A stretch of DNA of 58,939 nucleotides from Akkermansiaceae bacterium. Lineage in GTDB: Bacteria > Verrucomicrobiota > Verrucomicrobiia > Verrucomicrobiales > Akkermansiaceae. Every line of letters begins with the position of its first letter. Position 1 is the stretch's first letter. The stretch is taken from the NCBI GenBank assembly GCA_903878115.1, contig CAIRGO010000269.1, positions 1-58,939 on the forward strand, written 5' to 3'. Below are positions 25,227-33,594 of the stretch, in pieces. The notes under the pieces were generated by a model. That model was not told where the DNA came from. It worked only from the letters and a program-made list of their open reading frames with translations, and did no database searches. The position numbers and the translations under genes are program-made.

Positions 25227-25963
25227 CTCTGCATTTGACGGTAGTAGTAGTCAATTTTCCCCAAAAAAGCTTTCCACTTACGGCCAGGTTTTCCATTTTC
25301 CATAAGGAAATGTGGACAATTTTTGTTAGGTGGATGAGCACCGCGGCGCGGCCAATGATAATGCGGTACCACATTGCGCAGAGGGATGTTATTTTTGATC
25401 ATCAGATAGGCTGCCAATTTCGCCGTGCGGTCCATTGTCGCATTCAGATTGCTACCGCGTTGTTCACACATTTCGATACCAATACTGTAGTTATTTCCAG
25501 GGCCATTAAAGTCTGCATGCTCACCCTGCTCATTGGTAGGTAAGTGCTGAACGGCAACTTTATCATCGACAGTGAAATGCCAAATCAAATAGCCGATCCG
25601 ATTACCTCCTTTGCGTTTGGGCGCACGCAAGGCACCATTTTTCAATGCTCGGGAATGTTGCCAGGCATCAGCGGTCCAGTTCTGTGTGCTATGAATCGTA
25701 ATGTAGCGTGGCGACATGGGGCGGACAACTCGGCGTCCCACAGTGCCTTTCGGAACAAGATCAGATTTTAGATTTACACCGCGCATGATCGAACTCATCG
25801 ATCCACCACCACTGCCACTGGTGGGTGTGACACGACTGCCATTGGCCCACTCAATCGGGCGGTCAGCTCCTCCTCCTATAGGCGCAATTGGAGTGCAGCA
25901 CACGGCAGCAATCACAATCGCCAAGGCAATGAGTGGCGCAATGATGAAATGATTCCTCACCAA
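25223..25963 (-). CDS. lipoprotein N-acetylmuramoyl-L-alanine amidase (Amidase_2)
   Basis: A 246-residue amidase. The N-terminal hydrophobic segment ends with VIAAVCC, a probable lipobox, so the enzyme should be membrane-anchored and face the periplasm. A Gly/Ser-rich linker leads to the amidase_2/PGRP-like domain with zinc ligands in ITIHSTQN, VPHYHW and NCPHF. It would cleave the amide between MurNAc and the stem peptide or act on anhydro-muropeptides. A YkgJ-type gene overlaps its end and another lies 47 bp upstream. Confidence 0.88.
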   Translation of the reverse strand: MVRNHFIIAPLIALAIVIAAVCCTPIAPIGGGADRPIEWANGSRVTPTSGSGGGSMSSIMRGVNLKSDLVPKGTVGRRVVRPMSPRYITIHSTQNWTADAWQHSRALKNGALRAPKRKGGNRIGYLIWHFTVDDKVAVQHLPTNEQGEHADFNGPGNNYSIGIEMCEQRGSNLNATMDRTAKLAAYLMIKNNIPLRNVVPHYHWPRRGAHPPNKNCPHFLMENGKPGRKWKAFLGKIDYYYRQMQS

Positions 25964-26010
25964 GCAAGCTTAGATGAGTCTCAGCTTGATGAAAAGTAAA
26001 AATAACGAAA

Positions 26011-26472
26011 TTACGTGAGGAAATCACGCACCGCTATCGGTAAGTTCACTCCACCTCGACCACCGAGTCGTTGATCAATTTCTTCTAAGCGCTGAATCAG
26101 ATCACGCACCATCGCCCGGGGTGCTGGACCACCTGCGGCATCGCAAAAATGCGTGCGACAGGCGAACGGGCGGCTATCATAAATTTGGCACTTCCCTTGA
26201 AGCAAAAATGGACAAGAAGGTGCGTCTATAGCGATGGTTTTTCTGCCGGCCGCCCTCCATCCTTTTGCTGCTAAAATGGCTTCTCCCTTTGTTATATAGG
26301 GTGTTTTCCCCGTTAGCGTGAATTGGCAACATGTCGAGCGGCCGATACAGGATCGCTCTAACTCACGACCCGACCATTCTTGGTAGATTGCTTTCACTTC
26401 GTTGACTATGTCACTGTGATCAGCAATCGCACCTTTGTTACGGGCATTTTTTTTCTGTGAAGAATGTTTCAT
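26011..26472 (-). CDS. YkgJ-type Cys-cluster protein, second copy
   Basis: A 153-residue protein with a Cys pattern typical of the family: SCIGRSTCC, then Cys in APSCPFL, GKCQIY, FACRTHFC. The ATG at 26472 (MKHSSQKKN) is chosen over a frame start at 26559, which would extend into the divergent uvrB start region. It is only moderately similar to the first copy, differing in Cys spacing. It is divergent from uvrB with about 107 bp between starts. Confidence 0.83.
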   Translation of the reverse strand: MKHSSQKKNARNKGAIADHSDIVNEVKAIYQEWSGRELERSCIGRSTCCQFTLTGKTPYITKGEAILAAKGWRAAGRKTIAIDAPSCPFLLQGKCQIYDSRPFACRTHFCDAAGGPAPRAMVRDLIQRLEEIDQRLGGRGGVNLPIAVRDFLT

Positions 26473-26579
26473 GCAGTGGTCTGGCGAGATGATACATAGT
26501 CTAGAAAATGACGCGAGTGCTATCGGATATATTTCCGTTGCGGCTACCGCCATTCGCAAGCATAGTGGTGTTTTCCTAT

Positions 26580-28736
26580 ATGCGTTTTGACCTATCTAGT
26601 GACTATACTCCCAGCGGTGATCAATTTCAGGCGATTCATAAATTGGCGCGCTCGATTGCTGCAGGGAACGGCCATCAAACACTATTAGGCGTTACTGGTT
26701 CTGGGAAAACCTACACCATGGCGCAGCTCATTCGTGAAGTGGATCGCCCGACGCTAGTGATGAGTCATAATAAAACTCTCGCGGCACAGTTGTATTCTGA
26801 ATTTAAAAATTTCTTCCCTAATAACGCCGTCGAATATTTTGTCTCTTACTTTGATTATTACCAACCAGAGGCATACATTCCGCGCTCTGATACATACATT
26901 GAAAAAGATTCGTCAATCAATGATGAGATTGAGCGGCATCGCCTTAGCACCATGGGGTCATTGCTTACACGACCTGATACAATTGTAGTAGCCTCTGTTT
27001 CGTGCATCTACGGCTTAGGTTCTCCGGATGATTATCAAAACATGATGTTCCCCATTCAAAGTGGACAATTGCTGGGTCGTGATCAGCTGATTGCCGAACT
27101 TTGTGCTATGCTTTTTGAGCGTAATGACATCGCATTTGCACGTGGTAAATTTCGTGTGCGCGGCGACGTGGTTGAAGTTCACCCAGCCTACCTTGATCAA
27201 ACTGCCATTCGTGTAGAATTTTTTGGGGATGAAATTGAGCGCATCAGTAGCATCGATTCACTAACGGGAGCGATCATGGAGCGTCTCGACCAGTATGTGT
27301 TTTTCCCCGCGAAGCAATTCGTCACTCCGGCAGATAAAATGAAAGTTGCGATGAAATCCATCAGTGAAGAATTAAAAAATCGAATCGCGGAGTTAGAGTC
27401 TCAAAATAAATTGATTGAAGCACAACGCATCAAAATGAGAACTGAATACGATCTCGAAATGATGAATGAAATGGGATTTTGCCAAGGAATTGAGAACTAC
27501 TCACGGCACATTACTGGGCGAGAGATTGGCGCGCGTCCCTACACCTTGTTGGATTTCTTCCCGCGCGATTTCCTATTGTTAGTTGATGAAAGCCACGCCA
27601 CGATTCCACAGATCGGCGGAATGTATGAGGGAGATCGTTCGCGGAAAACTGTTCTCGTAGATCATGGATTTCGATTGCCGAGTGCACTTGATAACCGCCC
27701 GCTCAAATTTGCCGAATTCATGGAAATGACTTCGCAGAGAGTGTATGTGAGTGCCACGCCAGGACCGTTTGAGATCGTGAATTCGCGGCCTGATAATAAA
27801 ACGTTCATCGCAGTGAAAACAAAGCCTGATCAAGTAGGCTATGTGGATCGTAAAAAGCTCAATATTCGTCCTAGCGGCACGGATGATCCTGTGGAGTCGT
27901 TTGAAGTGAGAAAAGCGGGATCGCAATTGATCGTGGAACAAATCATTCGGCCAACGGGCTTGCTAGATCCTGTGATTGAGCTTCTTCCATTGAAAGGGCA
28001 AATCGATGCGACGATAGAACTCTGCCGCCAACGAGTTCTCAAGGGTGAGCGAGCATTAGTCACCACGCTCACAAAAAAAACAGCCGAAGACTTGAGTGAA
28101 TATCTGCAAAATACTGGTCTTAAAGTGCGCTATATTCATGCTGATATTGATACCATCGAACGGGTAGAAATTTTACGTCAACTGCGTGCGGGTGCATTTG
28201 ATGTGCTGGTGGGAATCAATCTACTGCGGGAAGGTCTTGACCTGCCGGAAGTTTCGTTAGTGTGTATTCTTGATGCCGACAAAGAAGGTTTTTTACGCAA
28301 TGATACCTCGCTGATTCAGACAGCGGGTCGCGCGGCACGCCACATCAATGGAGTGTGTTATCTTTTCTGCGATGTAGTTACTGATTCGATTCAAAAGTTG
28401 TTAGATATTACTGCGAAACGTCGCTTGCGTCAGCAGGCTTTCAATGAGAAGCATGGCATTATCCCGCAAAGTGTGGTTCGTGGCATACAGGAGTCTTTGG
28501 CAGATAGCGCTGGAGAAAAATCCTCAACCGCAGAAATGATGGCGATGGTTGGTGAAGATGAAGCGGCCTATGATCGCCCTCGAATGATTGCGGAATTAGA
28601 GACGCAGATGCGTGCTGCTTCTTCCCAGCTTGAATTTGAACTCGCGGCTCATTTACGCGATCAAATCAAAGCATTAAAGGAAAATACACTGCCGCCCCCG
28701 CCACCGAAAGTGGTGAATTATCGACGTAAAAAATAA
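26580..28736 (+). CDS. uvrB: excinuclease ABC subunit B
   Basis: The damage-verifying helicase of nucleotide excision repair, 718 residues. The N-terminus matches UvrB (DYTPSGDQFQAI), with Walker A GVTGSGKT, the beta-hairpin region YFVSYFDYYQPEAYIP, the Walker B DESHAT, motif VI QTAGRAARH and a C-terminal UVR motif (MIAELETQMRAAS...) for UvrC contact. At 718 residues it is longer than E. coli UvrB (673), mainly through a C-terminal linker and tail. The ATG at 26580 is chosen as the family start. uvrC lies 8.6 kb downstream on the same strand. No uvrA was seen. Confidence 0.97.
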   Translation: MRFDLSSDYTPSGDQFQAIHKLARSIAAGNGHQTLLGVTGSGKTYTMAQLIREVDRPTLVMSHNKTLAAQLYSEFKNFFPNNAVEYFVSYFDYYQPEAYIPRSDTYIEKDSSINDEIERHRLSTMGSLLTRPDTIVVASVSCIYGLGSPDDYQNMMFPIQSGQLLGRDQLIAELCAMLFERNDIAFARGKFRVRGDVVEVHPAYLDQTAIRVEFFGDEIERISSIDSLTGAIMERLDQYVFFPAKQFVTPADKMKVAMKSISEELKNRIAELESQNKLIEAQRIKMRTEYDLEMMNEMGFCQGIENYSRHITGREIGARPYTLLDFFPRDFLLLVDESHATIPQIGGMYEGDRSRKTVLVDHGFRLPSALDNRPLKFAEFMEMTSQRVYVSATPGPFEIVNSRPDNKTFIAVKTKPDQVGYVDRKKLNIRPSGTDDPVESFEVRKAGSQLIVEQIIRPTGLLDPVIELLPLKGQIDATIELCRQRVLKGERALVTTLTKKTAEDLSEYLQNTGLKVRYIHADIDTIERVEILRQLRAGAFDVLVGINLLREGLDLPEVSLVCILDADKEGFLRNDTSLIQTAGRAARHINGVCYLFCDVVTDSIQKLLDITAKRRLRQQAFNEKHGIIPQSVVRGIQESLADSAGEKSSTAEMMAMVGEDEAAYDRPRMIAELETQMRAASSQLEFELAAHLRDQIKALKENTLPPPPPKVVNYRRKK

Positions 28737-28776
28737 TGTGCGGAATTTACCTTAAAAGACCGCTGGACATTGGCTT

Positions 28777-29514
28777 ATGATTCATTATGATGGTGTCATG
28801 ACATATCATAACCCAGACACCGTCAAAAAAATGCAATCATCTAAGGGTTTTACCTTAGTGGAATTATTGGTAGTGATCGCGATCATTGTTACTCTTGCAG
28901 CCGCACTAATTATTGGCGTTAGAGGCGCAATGCTAAAAGCGCAGAAAACCCAGTGCCTCAACACGATGCGCTCAGTCACCACTGGACTCACTGCCTTCAC
29001 CTTTGAATATGGTAAGCCACCGATTCCTGAGAGCAAGGCATTACCGGGGCAAGAAGTTGATACTATTTTCGGAGATCCCGGTGGTTTGTATAAAAACGAT
29101 TACATCGTCGCTGTATTAGAAGGCACTGACAGAAGATTTACTTTTGGTGGAGAAGTATGGGATGTCGCTCGGGTGAATCCTAAATTGGAAACATACACCA
29201 CTTTTGAGCGCTCTCCCATGAAAAAAAATGGTGTATATGAAGTAGAGGGAGACGCTAATTCGGGGCAGCTGTATGATCCTTGGCAGAAAACCATTCTCAT
29301 TGCAATTAATGTTCCACCTTATGCTGTGGACAGCGCGGATGGTCTGCGCGATAAGCTAATGCATACGTGGGGACTGGCAGAATATGCCGATACCAAGCCT
29401 AGAGAAGAGCAGTTTATCATCTGGTCTTATGGCAAAGATGGAGTGAAAGGCACCGCTGGTAAGGCAGTCAATCAAAATACCTACAAAGGATCCGATGACG
29501 TGATTTCTTGGTAG
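28777..29514 (+). CDS. type II secretion/type IV pilin-like pseudopilin
   Basis: A protein of 245 residues or fewer with a prepilin N-terminus: SSKG/FTLVELLVVIAII, with cleavage after Gly and Glu at position 5, then a hydrophobic helix and a globular PulG-like domain. Such lone pseudopilins are abundant in Verrucomicrobia and Planctomycetes. The start is uncertain: ATG codons at 28777, 28798 and 28831 are all possible, the last giving the shortest leader peptide. The cysteine pair and glycine-rich C-terminus suggest a calcium or disulfide-stabilised minor pilin. No secretion ATPase or platform gene is near. Confidence 0.86.
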   Translation: MIHYDGVMTYHNPDTVKKMQSSKGFTLVELLVVIAIIVTLAAALIIGVRGAMLKAQKTQCLNTMRSVTTGLTAFTFEYGKPPIPESKALPGQEVDTIFGDPGGLYKNDYIVAVLEGTDRRFTFGGEVWDVARVNPKLETYTTFERSPMKKNGVYEVEGDANSGQLYDPWQKTILIAINVPPYAVDSADGLRDKLMHTWGLAEYADTKPREEQFIIWSYGKDGVKGTAGKAVNQNTYKGSDDVISW

Positions 29515-29555
29515 GAATTCTTGCTTATTTGTTACCATACTACTACTCATCGTGC

Positions 29556-30476
29556 ATGGCGAAAATGCGAGCAGGAGTGGCTGGAGCGGGTGCAATGGGA
29601 CGAAACCACGCGCGTATTTATTCTTTGTTAGAAAACGTCGAGCTTGCCGCAATTTACGATGCTGATCGTTCTCGTGCCGAAGCGGTTTGCCAGGAGTTCG
29701 GAGGAGTGGCAGTAGATAATTTAGCTGATTTGGCAAAGATGATTGATTTGGCGAGCGTGGCCGTTCCTACCATAGCACATCGTGAAGTTGGTTGCACATT
29801 GTTAGAAAGTGGCGTTCATGTGTTAATTGAGAAACCGATTGCTGCCACCGTAAGTGATGCACGCACGCTTGTGGACACGGCAAAACGCTGTGAGCGTTTG
29901 CTTGCTGTAGGTCATGTAGAACGTTTCAATCCAGTGTTGAAGCAGCTAGAGGAAAAACTCACACATCCACGATTTATAGAGGCGCATCGCCTTTCCCCTT
30001 TTCCGAATCGAAGCATGGATATTGGCGTAATTTTAGACCTGATGATCCATGATTTGGAAGTCATTTTGCACTTGGTGAAAAGTCCAGTTGTAGCGATCGA
30101 TGCTGTCGGCGTGGCTGTTTTGACGCAAACCGAAGATATTGCAAATGCGCGTATTCGTTTTGAAAATGGTTGCGTGGCAAACGTCACCGCTAGTCGCATC
30201 AGCCCTGAGCGCATGCGAAAAATTCGTGTATTCCAAGAAGATTGTTATCTATCCTTAGACTATCAACAGCAAGAAGGGCAGATGTATGGCAAAGACTCTA
30301 CCGGCATTGTAAAGTTTGACGTTGAGATCGATAAAGGCGAATCATTGTTGATGGAATTGCAATCATTCGTAGATGCAGTATCGCGCGGTGAAAAACCAGC
30401 AGTGACGGGACAACAGGGGATGGCAGCGTTAGAGCTAGCGCTTAAAGTTACTGAACTAGCTCGATTGGGAATGTAA
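29556..30476 (+). CDS. Gfo/Idh/MocA-family oxidoreductase
   Basis: A 306-residue NAD(P)-dependent oxidoreductase. The Rossmann motif GVAGAGAMGRNHAR, the EKPIA motif with the catalytic Lys, and an alpha/beta C-terminal domain with MDIGVILDLMIHDLEV (conserved Asp and His) are present. It probably oxidises a sugar or nucleotide sugar; the subgroup is not resolved. The ATG at 29556 is chosen because the Rossmann strand follows directly. It starts 41 bp after the pseudopilin stop and converges with holB. Confidence 0.9.
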   Translation: MAKMRAGVAGAGAMGRNHARIYSLLENVELAAIYDADRSRAEAVCQEFGGVAVDNLADLAKMIDLASVAVPTIAHREVGCTLLESGVHVLIEKPIAATVSDARTLVDTAKRCERLLAVGHVERFNPVLKQLEEKLTHPRFIEAHRLSPFPNRSMDIGVILDLMIHDLEVILHLVKSPVVAIDAVGVAVLTQTEDIANARIRFENGCVANVTASRISPERMRKIRVFQEDCYLSLDYQQQEGQMYGKDSTGIVKFDVEIDKGESLLMELQSFVDAVSRGEKPAVTGQQGMAALELALKVTELARLGM

Positions 30477-30530
30477 TCATCAAGTTACCCTCAGTCGCAA
30501 TAGCAGCGGAGCTAAGATAAGCAAAACGAT

Positions 30531-31538
30531 TCAACCAAAGGCTTGGAGAAATCCGCACTCGATGGCGAGTTGCTCTGAGGCATTAGTCTCTAACGTTGAG
30601 CGCAATTCTTCGAGAGCTTCGACGCGTTTTAGTAATGAACTAGTCGTTTCTTTATCGCTGATTTTTGCGATCAAACTCGCTACCTCGGGGAAATCTTCAC
30701 ACGGACAGCCGTTTTGACAACGCAAGGCATCTGCCATCCATGCCATCAAGACATCGAAGTAACGCGAGCGCTCTCCGATATAGGCAGAACGCGCGGCGGC
30801 TTTGTGTTCTTCTTCACGTTCTTTCAACCAGCGACCATCGGTCGTCTGCGCGTAGTGCTTTTTCTCCGCGCCATAGTTTTCATCTTCTAGCTTTTCTAAT
30901 TCCACTTTCCTCCGATCGAGTACTTCCGTGAATGCGGACTTTATGGTAAGCGCCCCCCATGGCGTGCCAAAACTTTCCGAAGCTACTCTGTTGAGGGTCT
31001 TCACTAGTTCATCTCCGCCTTTACTTCTATAGTCGGTTTTACCCAACAGCGGTAGCTGAACGCAGCGTGATAGAATTGTTGGTAGTAACTTTTGGGGTTG
31101 CGAAGTGAGCAATAGTAAAATGGTGCTATTTGGTGGCTCTTCTAATGTTTTGAGAAAGGCATTTTGTGCTTGTGGATTCATGCGATCAGCATCTAACAAA
31201 ACAACAATCTTCCAGACATTCTTTCCTGAAACCATATGCAGTCGTTGCTCTACTTCACGAATGCGATCAACATTGATGACTCGTGAATTTTTTTCTGGTC
31301 GCACCAATTGCACTGCATCATTTTCCTGTTCTTCAAGCGGAAGTGGTTCAGTGATCACGGCATCGCCGAACAAATCAGTGCCGCCGTTTGCCTTTCCTTG
31401 AAGTAACCAAGAAACCTTGGCAGCTAGTGCTTCTTTACCACTGTCTTTTACACCTGAAATAAGTAAGGCATGCGCTAATCGACCATGCTCATGCGCTTTT
31501 GCTATATGCTCGTAAGCTCGCTCTGCGGTAAAGGCCAT
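30531..31538 (-). CDS. holB: DNA polymerase III subunit delta prime
   Basis: A 335-residue clamp-loader subunit. AHALLISGVKDSGKE is a P-loop-like segment, IVVLLDADRMNPQAQNAF leads into the diagnostic NAFLKTLEEPPNSTI, and LPTILSRCVQLP carries the SRC trigger motif. The C-terminal collar region is divergent, as is usual. It lies 18 bp after the Minf_1886 gene and is probably co-transcribed with it. Confidence 0.92.
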   Translation of the reverse strand: MAFTAERAYEHIAKAHEHGRLAHALLISGVKDSGKEALAAKVSWLLQGKANGGTDLFGDAVITEPLPLEEQENDAVQLVRPEKNSRVINVDRIREVEQRLHMVSGKNVWKIVVLLDADRMNPQAQNAFLKTLEEPPNSTILLLLTSQPQKLLPTILSRCVQLPLLGKTDYRSKGGDELVKTLNRVASESFGTPWGALTIKSAFTEVLDRRKVELEKLEDENYGAEKKHYAQTTDGRWLKEREEEHKAAARSAYIGERSRYFDVLMAWMADALRCQNGCPCEDFPEVASLIAKISDKETTSSLLKRVEALEELRSTLETNASEQLAIECGFLQAFG

Positions 31539-31556
31539 GACGTTCAGTGGGCGAGA

Positions 31557-31967
31557 TTACGCACGGCGCGATAGCGTGGTTGTGCCCGCTGGCTGGAATG
31601 GCGAGACAAAGGTATCGTGAAAGGAATATACATCTGCAAAATCTTCTTTAGTGTCAGAGTCTTGCTTACCAAAGGTTCCCACTTCGATCAACAGAAAAAC
31701 CATTTCTCCGACGTCGGAACATGATTTAATGCCCCACTCAGCCAATAGCGTTGCTGCCATAGGACCAAATGTTTGCAAGGCAAGATCGCGGAAGCCTGCA
31801 AGCAGTTCTGGTCCACTGACGTGACGTGCTTGACCAAGGTTCGCTTCGGTAATGCGATGCAGAGTAAAGTCTAACGCTTCTTTGAGAAAAATGTATGCCT
31901 GAGGATGAAAGCGCGGGTCACGATTGATGATCGCTTGGATGGCGTGTTCATACGGCAGTGCTTGCAT
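31557..31967 (-). CDS. Minf_1886 family protein
   Basis: A 136-residue member of the Planctomycetes/Verrucomicrobia-restricted family TIGR04138. The core RHVSGPELLAGFRDLALQ, FGPMAATLLAEWGIKS and EDFADVYSF segments match my recollection of the family pattern. Function is unknown. It is a useful marker of the phylum. It is immediately upstream of holB on the same strand. Confidence 0.87.
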   Translation of the reverse strand: MQALPYEHAIQAIINRDPRFHPQAYIFLKEALDFTLHRITEANLGQARHVSGPELLAGFRDLALQTFGPMAATLLAEWGIKSCSDVGEMVFLLIEVGTFGKQDSDTKEDFADVYSFHDTFVSPFQPAGTTTLSRRA

Positions 31968-32038
31968 GCGTGTAGGATAGCGAAACTTTTTTGATTCGTA
32001 AAGATGTTAGGTGAATAGAATGCAAAATTTATTTTCCG

Positions 32039-33034
32039 TTAGATTTGCTCTAGGAAAAATTGGCACATGTCTGCGTAGAGTGCCGTGGATCCTGTGGACA
32101 AAGTGTTTTGATGCCCAGCCTTGGGAATCATTTTCAAACACTTGTGTGAATTTGGAATCGCATGATAAATTTCCTGCGCTTGAGAGGGTTCGACAAAGTC
32201 ATCCTCTGTGCCATGAGCCATAAATACTGGAATGGTGATGTGTGAAGCCGCTGACAGCGGGCTGCAATCAGATGGTAAAAATCCTGCTCGGCAGTAGATA
32301 CCAAGCGCACAAGCACGCGATGTAATGGGCGTCAGGTCTCTTACAATAAATGGTAAGTGACTCGCTGAGGAGCAAATAGGCCGATCCAATGAGGCGAATG
32401 AACTTACGCTGGCGCAGGCACGCAATGGAATTGAGGAATGCGCAGCAGCTTGCAAAGTAATAGCTCCACCTTGTGAGTAACCAAACATGAATACTGGTCC
32501 TTTGCTTTGCGGATAGCGGTGTTGAAAGTCTAACCAAATCGAATCAATGATGGCGACTTCTTTGATGCCAAATGTAGTGTATGGGGATGGATTGTCTCCA
32601 TGCCCTGGGAGGTCGATGCACAAACAGGCAAAACCCGCGGCACAGAATCTTTCGCAAATTGGTAAATGATCTTCCTTTCTGCCCTTGTGTCCATGCAGCA
32701 TAATAACCGTGCCTTGAATCTCTCCCCACGGGAGAAGTGCGACATTGCGTCTCGTAAGCTCATCACGTAATTGGTGTGATTTGACGGCAATGTTCGATGT
32801 TACAGGCGAGCAAACAATGCATGGTGTATTGGCTCTACTCGTGAACGAACGAATTGTTAATCCGAAATCGTCAGGTGATTGAATAATCTTCGTGTGATAG
32901 TCCTGAAGAATTCGACGCTTCGGTGAAAGTGTTTCAGATGATCCATAGACTGCAATGGTGATGAATAGAGCGAGAAAAAGAAAAGCAACGCTAGAGATAA
33001 TGCGTATGATCCAGCGCTTGGTTTTCACAGACAT
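32039..33034 (-). CDS. membrane-anchored alpha/beta hydrolase
   Basis: A 331-residue serine hydrolase. An N-terminal membrane helix (residues about 10-30) is followed by the alpha/beta fold: oxyanion segment MLHGHKGRKEDH, nucleophile GYSQGG, acid in HGTEDDFVEP and His in KAGHQNT. The ATG at 33034 is preferred over the frame start at 33121, which lies within the upstream gene. Substrate unknown; it resembles secreted BAAT/acyl-CoA thioester hydrolase or prolyl-oligopeptidase-like lipases. The start is 2 bp after the stop of the zinc-ribbon membrane gene, so they are coupled. Confidence 0.84.
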   Translation of the reverse strand: MSVKTKRWIIRIISSVAFLFLALFITIAVYGSSETLSPKRRILQDYHTKIIQSPDDFGLTIRSFTSRANTPCIVCSPVTSNIAVKSHQLRDELTRRNVALLPWGEIQGTVIMLHGHKGRKEDHLPICERFCAAGFACLCIDLPGHGDNPSPYTTFGIKEVAIIDSIWLDFQHRYPQSKGPVFMFGYSQGGAITLQAAAHSSIPLRACASVSSFASLDRPICSSASHLPFIVRDLTPITSRACALGIYCRAGFLPSDCSPLSAASHITIPVFMAHGTEDDFVEPSQAQEIYHAIPNSHKCLKMIPKAGHQNTLSTGSTALYADMCQFFLEQI

Positions 33035-33036
33035 GA

Positions 33037-33513
33037 TCAAGAGCGTTGATGATCTGATGGGTAAGTTCCCCTGCGCTGCTTGGAAGAAGATACTTTCAAT
33101 AAATCGTATTTTACCCCGCAATACATACAGCTAAATTTTTGCGTAAATACAATACTTATCACGGCCGTGTATCCGTGATTGAGCGGTGGGATACACTGCG
33201 ATTTTTGATGAACGCGTGCACCATTGCTTAGTAATGGCGTACCACGGCAAAGCGGACAGAGAGCATTTCTTCTTTTAAAAAATGAAATGATCAAAGAGAG
33301 AATCGAAAACAGGATGCCGATCAAAACAGCGTACAGAAAAGAATGGCTCGTATTGTCTTTATGATAGAGTAAAAACAATACCACTGCGGTAATAGTCGTA
33401 ATAAGCCAGAAAATATGAAACAATGTCCAAAATGTAGCCACGTAGAATACGCCCCGATACGGCATCGATCGGGAACGTGTTGTTTGATGTTCTACAGGAT
33501 CTGTTATGCCCAT
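33037..33513 (-). CDS. two-span membrane protein with zinc-ribbon-like cysteines
   Basis: A protein of 158 residues (169 if begun at 33546). Two membrane helices lie near residues 25-45 and 55-80, followed by a cytosolic or periplasmic domain with CPLC and CMYC about 45 residues apart, a probable zinc ribbon. No family is recognised. Its stop lies 2 bp from the start of the hydrolase gene. Confidence 0.62.
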   Translation of the reverse strand: MGITDPVEHQTTRSRSMPYRGVFYVATFWTLFHIFWLITTITAVVLFLLYHKDNTSHSFLYAVLIGILFSILSLIISFFKRRNALCPLCRGTPLLSNGARVHQKSQCIPPLNHGYTAVISIVFTQKFSCMYCGVKYDLLKVSSSKQRRGTYPSDHQRS

Positions 33514-33594
33514 TATAGTATAGTGTGAAACGAAGTAGTCACACATTTTCAGACTATCGACAAGCGTTAGATTTGAAAAACTTAAGTTTTCTTC

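Noticed and set aside
30477-30530. A terminator between the convergent Gfo/Idh/MocA and holB genes
   Set aside because: No stable stem with a T run was seen in the 54-bp gap.
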